From assembly GCA_963780675.1 (NCBI GenBank), contig CAWACR010000003.1, positions 1,054,001 to 1,118,000 of the forward strand: a DNA stretch of 64,000 nt, given 5' to 3'. The notes under the pieces were generated by a model. The model was given only the letters and a program-made list of their open reading frames with translations, was not told the origin of the DNA and did no database searches. The stretch comes from JAHECE01 sp963780675. GTDB lineage: Bacteria > Actinomycetota > Actinomycetes > Actinomycetales > JAHECE01. Made by a program: the position numbers and the translations under genes. Shown here piece after piece: positions 60,908-64,000 of the stretch (positions within the stretch are counted from its first letter, which is position 1; each line of letters starts with the position of its first letter).

Positions 60908-62218
60908 GTGACTTCTGTTGACCTGGGGATGCCCCGCCCGGGTGGTGCGTTCCCGTCCCGCCCCGAAGGCGTCGTGGGGGCGCCGTCGTCGTTCCATGTG
61001 CTGGCCAAGCCGACGGGAGCGATCTGCAACCTGGACTGCTCGTACTGCTTCTTCCTGTCCAAGGAGGAGCTCTACCCGGGCAGCCGGTTCCGGATGCACG
61101 ACGACGTCCTGACGCAGTACCTGCGCCAGCTGCTCGAGGCCCAGCGGGGGCCGGAGGTGACCGTGTCCTGGCAGGGCGGGGAGCCGACCCTGATGGGGCT
61201 GGACTTCTTCCGCCGGGCGATCGAGAAGGTGGAGGCCCTCGCGGGGCCGGGCCGGCGGGTCGAGCACACGATGCAGACGAACGGCACCCTGATCGACGAC
61301 GAGTGGGCGAAGGTCCTGGCCGCCCACGACGTGCTGGTCGGGATCTCGATCGACGGCCCCCGGGCGCTGCACGACGCCTACCGGGTGGACAAGGGCGGCA
61401 AACCCACCTACGACCGCGTGATCCGCGGACTGGAGAAGCTGAAGGCGCACGGCGTGCGGTGGAACGTCCTGACCACGGTCCACCACGCGAACGAGGAGCA
61501 CGGCCCGGAGGTCTACCGGTTCCTGCGCGACGATCTGGGGGCGGAGTTCATCCAGTTCATCCCGATCGTCGAGCGACCCTCACCGGGGGGGATCCCGACC
61601 GGCGACGAGGTCACGGACCGGTCCGTCTCCCCCGGCGGGTACGGCCGGTTCCTCGTGGCGGTGTTCGAGGAGTGGGTGCGCCGCGACGTCGGAACCGTGT
61701 TCGTGCAGATGTTCGACTCGACGCTGGCGAGTTTCCTCGGGGTGCCCGGCTCGCTGTGCGTGCACACCGAGACGTGCGGCACCGCCCTGGCGCTCGAGCA
61801 CAACGGGGACCTGTACTCCTGCGACCACTTCGTCGAACCCGACTACCTGCTGGGGAACATCCGCGAGCGGCACATGCTCGAGATGGTCGCCTCCCCCCAG
61901 CAGCGGGCGTTCGGGGACGCCAAGCGTGACGCCCTGCCCGCGTACTGCCGCTCCTGCGACGTGCGGTTCGCCTGCCACGGCGGCTGCCCCAAGGACCGGT
62001 TCACCACCACCCCCGACGGCGAGCCCGGCCTGCACTACCTCTGCCCCTCCTACCAGCAGTTCTTCCGCCACATCGACGCACCGATGCGGTTCATGAGCGC
62101 CGCCCTGCGCTCCGGCCGCGACGCCGACGACGTCATGGGCTGGTACCACCGCCGCGACACCCGGGCCTCGGCGGGGCGGGACGGCGGGCGGCCCGAGCGC
62201 GAGGGGCCGACGACGTGA
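60908..62218 (+). CDS. Anaerobic-sulfatase-maturase-type radical-SAM/SPASM protein
   Basis: A 436-residue radical-SAM enzyme of the anSME group, which turns an active-site Cys or Ser of sulfatases into formylglycine. Radical-SAM motif CNLDCSYCFFLSKEELYPG, GGEPTLMGLDFFR, HTMQTNGTLIDDEWA, GISIDGPRALHDAYR, then the SPASM cluster cysteines: HTETCGTALALEHNGDLYSCDHFV and YCRSCDVRFACHGGCPKDR. The WQGGEPTL and the DRFTTTPDGEPGLHYLCPSYQQFF end are typical. No sulfatase gene lies in the window, so its substrate is outside or different. The stop overlaps the SulP start by four bases. Confidence 0.92.
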   Translation: MTSVDLGMPRPGGAFPSRPEGVVGAPSSFHVLAKPTGAICNLDCSYCFFLSKEELYPGSRFRMHDDVLTQYLRQLLEAQRGPEVTVSWQGGEPTLMGLDFFRRAIEKVEALAGPGRRVEHTMQTNGTLIDDEWAKVLAAHDVLVGISIDGPRALHDAYRVDKGGKPTYDRVIRGLEKLKAHGVRWNVLTTVHHANEEHGPEVYRFLRDDLGAEFIQFIPIVERPSPGGIPTGDEVTDRSVSPGGYGRFLVAVFEEWVRRDVGTVFVQMFDSTLASFLGVPGSLCVHTETCGTALALEHNGDLYSCDHFVEPDYLLGNIRERHMLEMVASPQQRAFGDAKRDALPAYCRSCDVRFACHGGCPKDRFTTTPDGEPGLHYLCPSYQQFFRHIDAPMRFMSAALRSGRDADDVMGWYHRRDTRASAGRDGGRPEREGPTT

Positions 62219-63933
62219 CCGGGCCGGCCGAACCCACTGACGGCCGCGGGCGAGGCTCCGGCCTCGGGGCCTCCCTGCGGTCCTCCTTCTCGCGCAAGAC
62301 GGCGGGGAAGGACCTCAGCGCCGGGCTCGTGCTCGGCCTGGAGAGCGTGCCCGACGGGCTCGCGGCGGGGCTGCTCGCCGGGGTGAACCCGGTCGCGGGC
62401 CTGTACGGCTACCTGGTCGGGACGGTCGCGGGCGCGTTCGCGACGTCCTCGGTATTCATGTCCGTGCAGGCCACCGGGGCGATGGCGGTGATCATCGCCG
62501 ACGTCCCGCAGGTGCGTGAAGGGCCCGACGCCGCCACCGCCCTGTTCACGTTGGCCGTCCTGACCGGGGTCGTGATGCTCCTCGTGGGAGTGCTCCGGCT
62601 CGGCTCGCTCGTGCGGTTCGTGCCGAACGCGGTGCTGACCGGGTTCGTCAACGCCGTCGCCGTCAACATCGTCCTGGGCCAGCTGACCAACTTCACCGGG
62701 TACGCGGGGCAGGGCCCGAACCGGATCGCGCGAACGGTCGACACGTTCCTCCACATCACCTCCTTCCACTGGCAGACCGTGGCCGTGGGAGCCCTGACCG
62801 TCGTCCTCATCGTGGTCCTCGAACGCACCCGCCTCGGCCCCCTCGGCCTCGTCGCCGCCATCGTCGTGGCCTCCGCCGTCGTTCCTCTGCTGGGCTGGGA
62901 CAGCGTCGCCCAGCTCAACGACGTCGCGGACATCCCCGGCGGGCTGCCCACGCCCGTCCTGCCCTCGCTGTCACTCGCCCTGACCCTGCTGGTGCCCGCC
63001 GTGTCGCTGGCCTTCGTCGGGCTCGTCCAGGGCGCGGCCATCAGCCAGTCGGTGCCCAACCCGGACGGGACCTACCCGGACGCCTCCGGCGACTTCCGCG
63101 GCCAGGGGGTCGCGAACATCGCCGCCGGGATCTTCCAGGGCATGCCGGTCGGCGGGTCGATGTCCGCCACCAGCCTGGTCACCACCGCCGGTGCCCGCAC
63201 CCGACTGGCGAACATCAGCGCGGCCGCCGTCATGGCCGTCGTCATCCTGCTGTTCGGTGACGTGGCGGGCGCGATCGCGATGCCTGCGCTCGCGGGCCTG
63301 CTCATGGTCATCGGCGTGCGCACGTTCAGGCCCGACCGGGTGAAGATGGTCTGGCGCACCGGGGGGACCCAGGCGATCGTCATGGTCACCACGTTCGTCC
63401 TGACGATCGTGATCCCGCTGCAGTACGCCGTGCTCATCGGGGTCGCGATGTCGGTGATCCTCTTCGTCGCCCACCAGTCCAACAAGGTCACCGTGATCCG
63501 GTGGGTGTTCCCCGCCGGCTCCCCCTTCCCCCACGAGGAGCCGCCACCCGCCGAGCTGCCGCCCGGCGAGGTCGTCGTCCTGATGGTCTACGGGAGCGTG
63601 TTCTTCGCTTCCGCCCAGGTGGTCGAGGCGCAGCTGCCCGCCGTCACGCCCGCCTCGACGGGCTCCGTCGTCGTGCTGCGCCTGCGCGGCAAGGAGGACC
63701 TCGGCTCGACCTTCATCCGCGTCGTCACCCGCTACGCCGACTCCTTGAACGCCGTCGGCAGCCACCTCGTCCTGGCCGGCGTCGGGGATCACGTCCTGCG
63801 CCAGCTCACCGCCACCGGAACCCTCGACGCACTCGGCCCGGACAACGTCTTCCCCGCGACTCAGGCGCTCGGCACCTCCGTGACAGCAGCGCTCACTCGC
63901 GCGAACGAACTGCTCACCGCACCACCCCGCTGA
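62215..63933 (+). CDS. SulP-family anion permease with C-terminal STAS domain
   Basis: A 572-residue SLC26/SulP transporter. Membrane part: AGKDLSAGLVLGLESVPDGLAAGLLAGVNPVAGLYGYLVG at about residues 30-70, FMSVQATGAMAVIIADV, NAVLTGFVNAVAVNIVLGQL, QGVANIAAGIFQGMPVGGSMSATSL (the conserved substrate-site loop), and about 11 to 13 spans. From about residue 445 a STAS domain (VVVLMVYGSVFFASAQVVEAQLP, VVLRLRGKEDLGSTF). Substrates of the family are sulfate, bicarbonate or dicarboxylates. Coupling to a sulfatase-type maturase suggests sulfate or sulfite handling, but that is inference. Confidence 0.93.
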   Translation: MTGPAEPTDGRGRGSGLGASLRSSFSRKTAGKDLSAGLVLGLESVPDGLAAGLLAGVNPVAGLYGYLVGTVAGAFATSSVFMSVQATGAMAVIIADVPQVREGPDAATALFTLAVLTGVVMLLVGVLRLGSLVRFVPNAVLTGFVNAVAVNIVLGQLTNFTGYAGQGPNRIARTVDTFLHITSFHWQTVAVGALTVVLIVVLERTRLGPLGLVAAIVVASAVVPLLGWDSVAQLNDVADIPGGLPTPVLPSLSLALTLLVPAVSLAFVGLVQGAAISQSVPNPDGTYPDASGDFRGQGVANIAAGIFQGMPVGGSMSATSLVTTAGARTRLANISAAAVMAVVILLFGDVAGAIAMPALAGLLMVIGVRTFRPDRVKMVWRTGGTQAIVMVTTFVLTIVIPLQYAVLIGVAMSVILFVAHQSNKVTVIRWVFPAGSPFPHEEPPPAELPPGEVVVLMVYGSVFFASAQVVEAQLPAVTPASTGSVVVLRLRGKEDLGSTFIRVVTRYADSLNAVGSHLVLAGVGDHVLRQLTATGTLDALGPDNVFPATQALGTSVTAALTRANELLTAPPR

Positions 63934-63962
63934 GTCCGACGGGCGACCGGACAGTCCGTCCC

Positions 63963-63976
63963 GCAGGCAAGCCTGC
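63963..63976 (+). terminator. Small hairpin after the SulP gene
   Basis: GCAGGC-AA-GCCTGC, six-base perfect arms, 30 bases past the stop. Short and without a T-run, so weak evidence of termination. Confidence 0.3.
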
Positions 63977-64000
63977 AGGACGTGCTCGCGCTCCTGCCGG

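Overview
The window is 64 kb of GC-rich DNA with the gene content of a high-GC actinobacterium. The DUF3000-rnd-dxs neighbourhood, SepH, DUF3093, DUF3159, DUF3710, DUF4193, DUF5998 and DUF7455 proteins, GMP reductase GuaB1, parC/parE and a TreY-TreZ pair all point to Micrococcales. A pyruvate formate-lyase locus makes a facultative Cellulomonadaceae-like organism (Cellulomonas, Actinotalea or a relative) the best guess. This is an inference from gene content; no rRNA or tRNA gene is visible.

Layout. 0-3.3 kb: end of treY, treZ and a small unknown protein. 3.3-6.6 kb: an ATP-grasp ligase, DUF3000 and ribonuclease D. 6.6-9.8 kb: pflA and pflB on the minus strand, both broken by many one-base indels, with a CRP/FNR-type palindrome upstream. 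10-16 kb: dxs, guaB1, an amidotransferase, a Nudix hydrolase, a DUF1801 protein, and a thioredoxin behind a CsoR-family-type operator. 16-25 kb (minus strand): aconitase, a CtpE-like P-type ATPase, a TrmA-family RNA methyltransferase and an APC permease. The permease is divergent from two TrkA proteins and is probably a potassium system. 26-42 kb is conserved actinobacterial core: DUF3159, OB-fold, DUF3710, dut, DUF3093, DUF4193, suhB, sepH, a phosphodiesterase, DUF5998, a frameshifted GNAT/acyl-CoA synthetase, parC, a GNAT and parE.

42.5-64 kb is accessory and partly eroded. It carries remnants of an ABC-transporter ATPase, nagB, an SRPBCC protein and a cation/proton antiporter. Between them are compact operons. 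The first (43.1-49.0 kb) runs from a response regulator and sensor kinase through two small exported coiled-coil proteins, ApbE, a ferric-reductase-like membrane protein and a NuoF-like protein to a ferredoxin. It looks like a regulated transmembrane electron-transfer route, but no FMN-binding acceptor for ApbE is visible. The same CCTTAACC-type motif lies upstream of the small-protein genes and in the gap between the regulator and its divergent neighbour, which suggests a regulon. The second (56.6-59.3 kb) is a GMC oxidoreductase, a stand-alone PAS protein and a cupin-like protein, with overlapping reading frames. The third (60-64 kb) joins a radical-SAM sulfatase-type maturase to a SulP transporter, next to a divergent DUF6325 gene. 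nagA, uppP and mgtA lie between.

Two themes recur. At least fifteen genes begin 6-7 bases after a -10-like hexamer, the signature of leaderless transcripts. Frame damage is concentrated in pflAB, with single events in the GNAT/acyl-CoA synthetase and the NuoF-like gene. Whether that reflects sequence error or gene decay has to be settled at read level.
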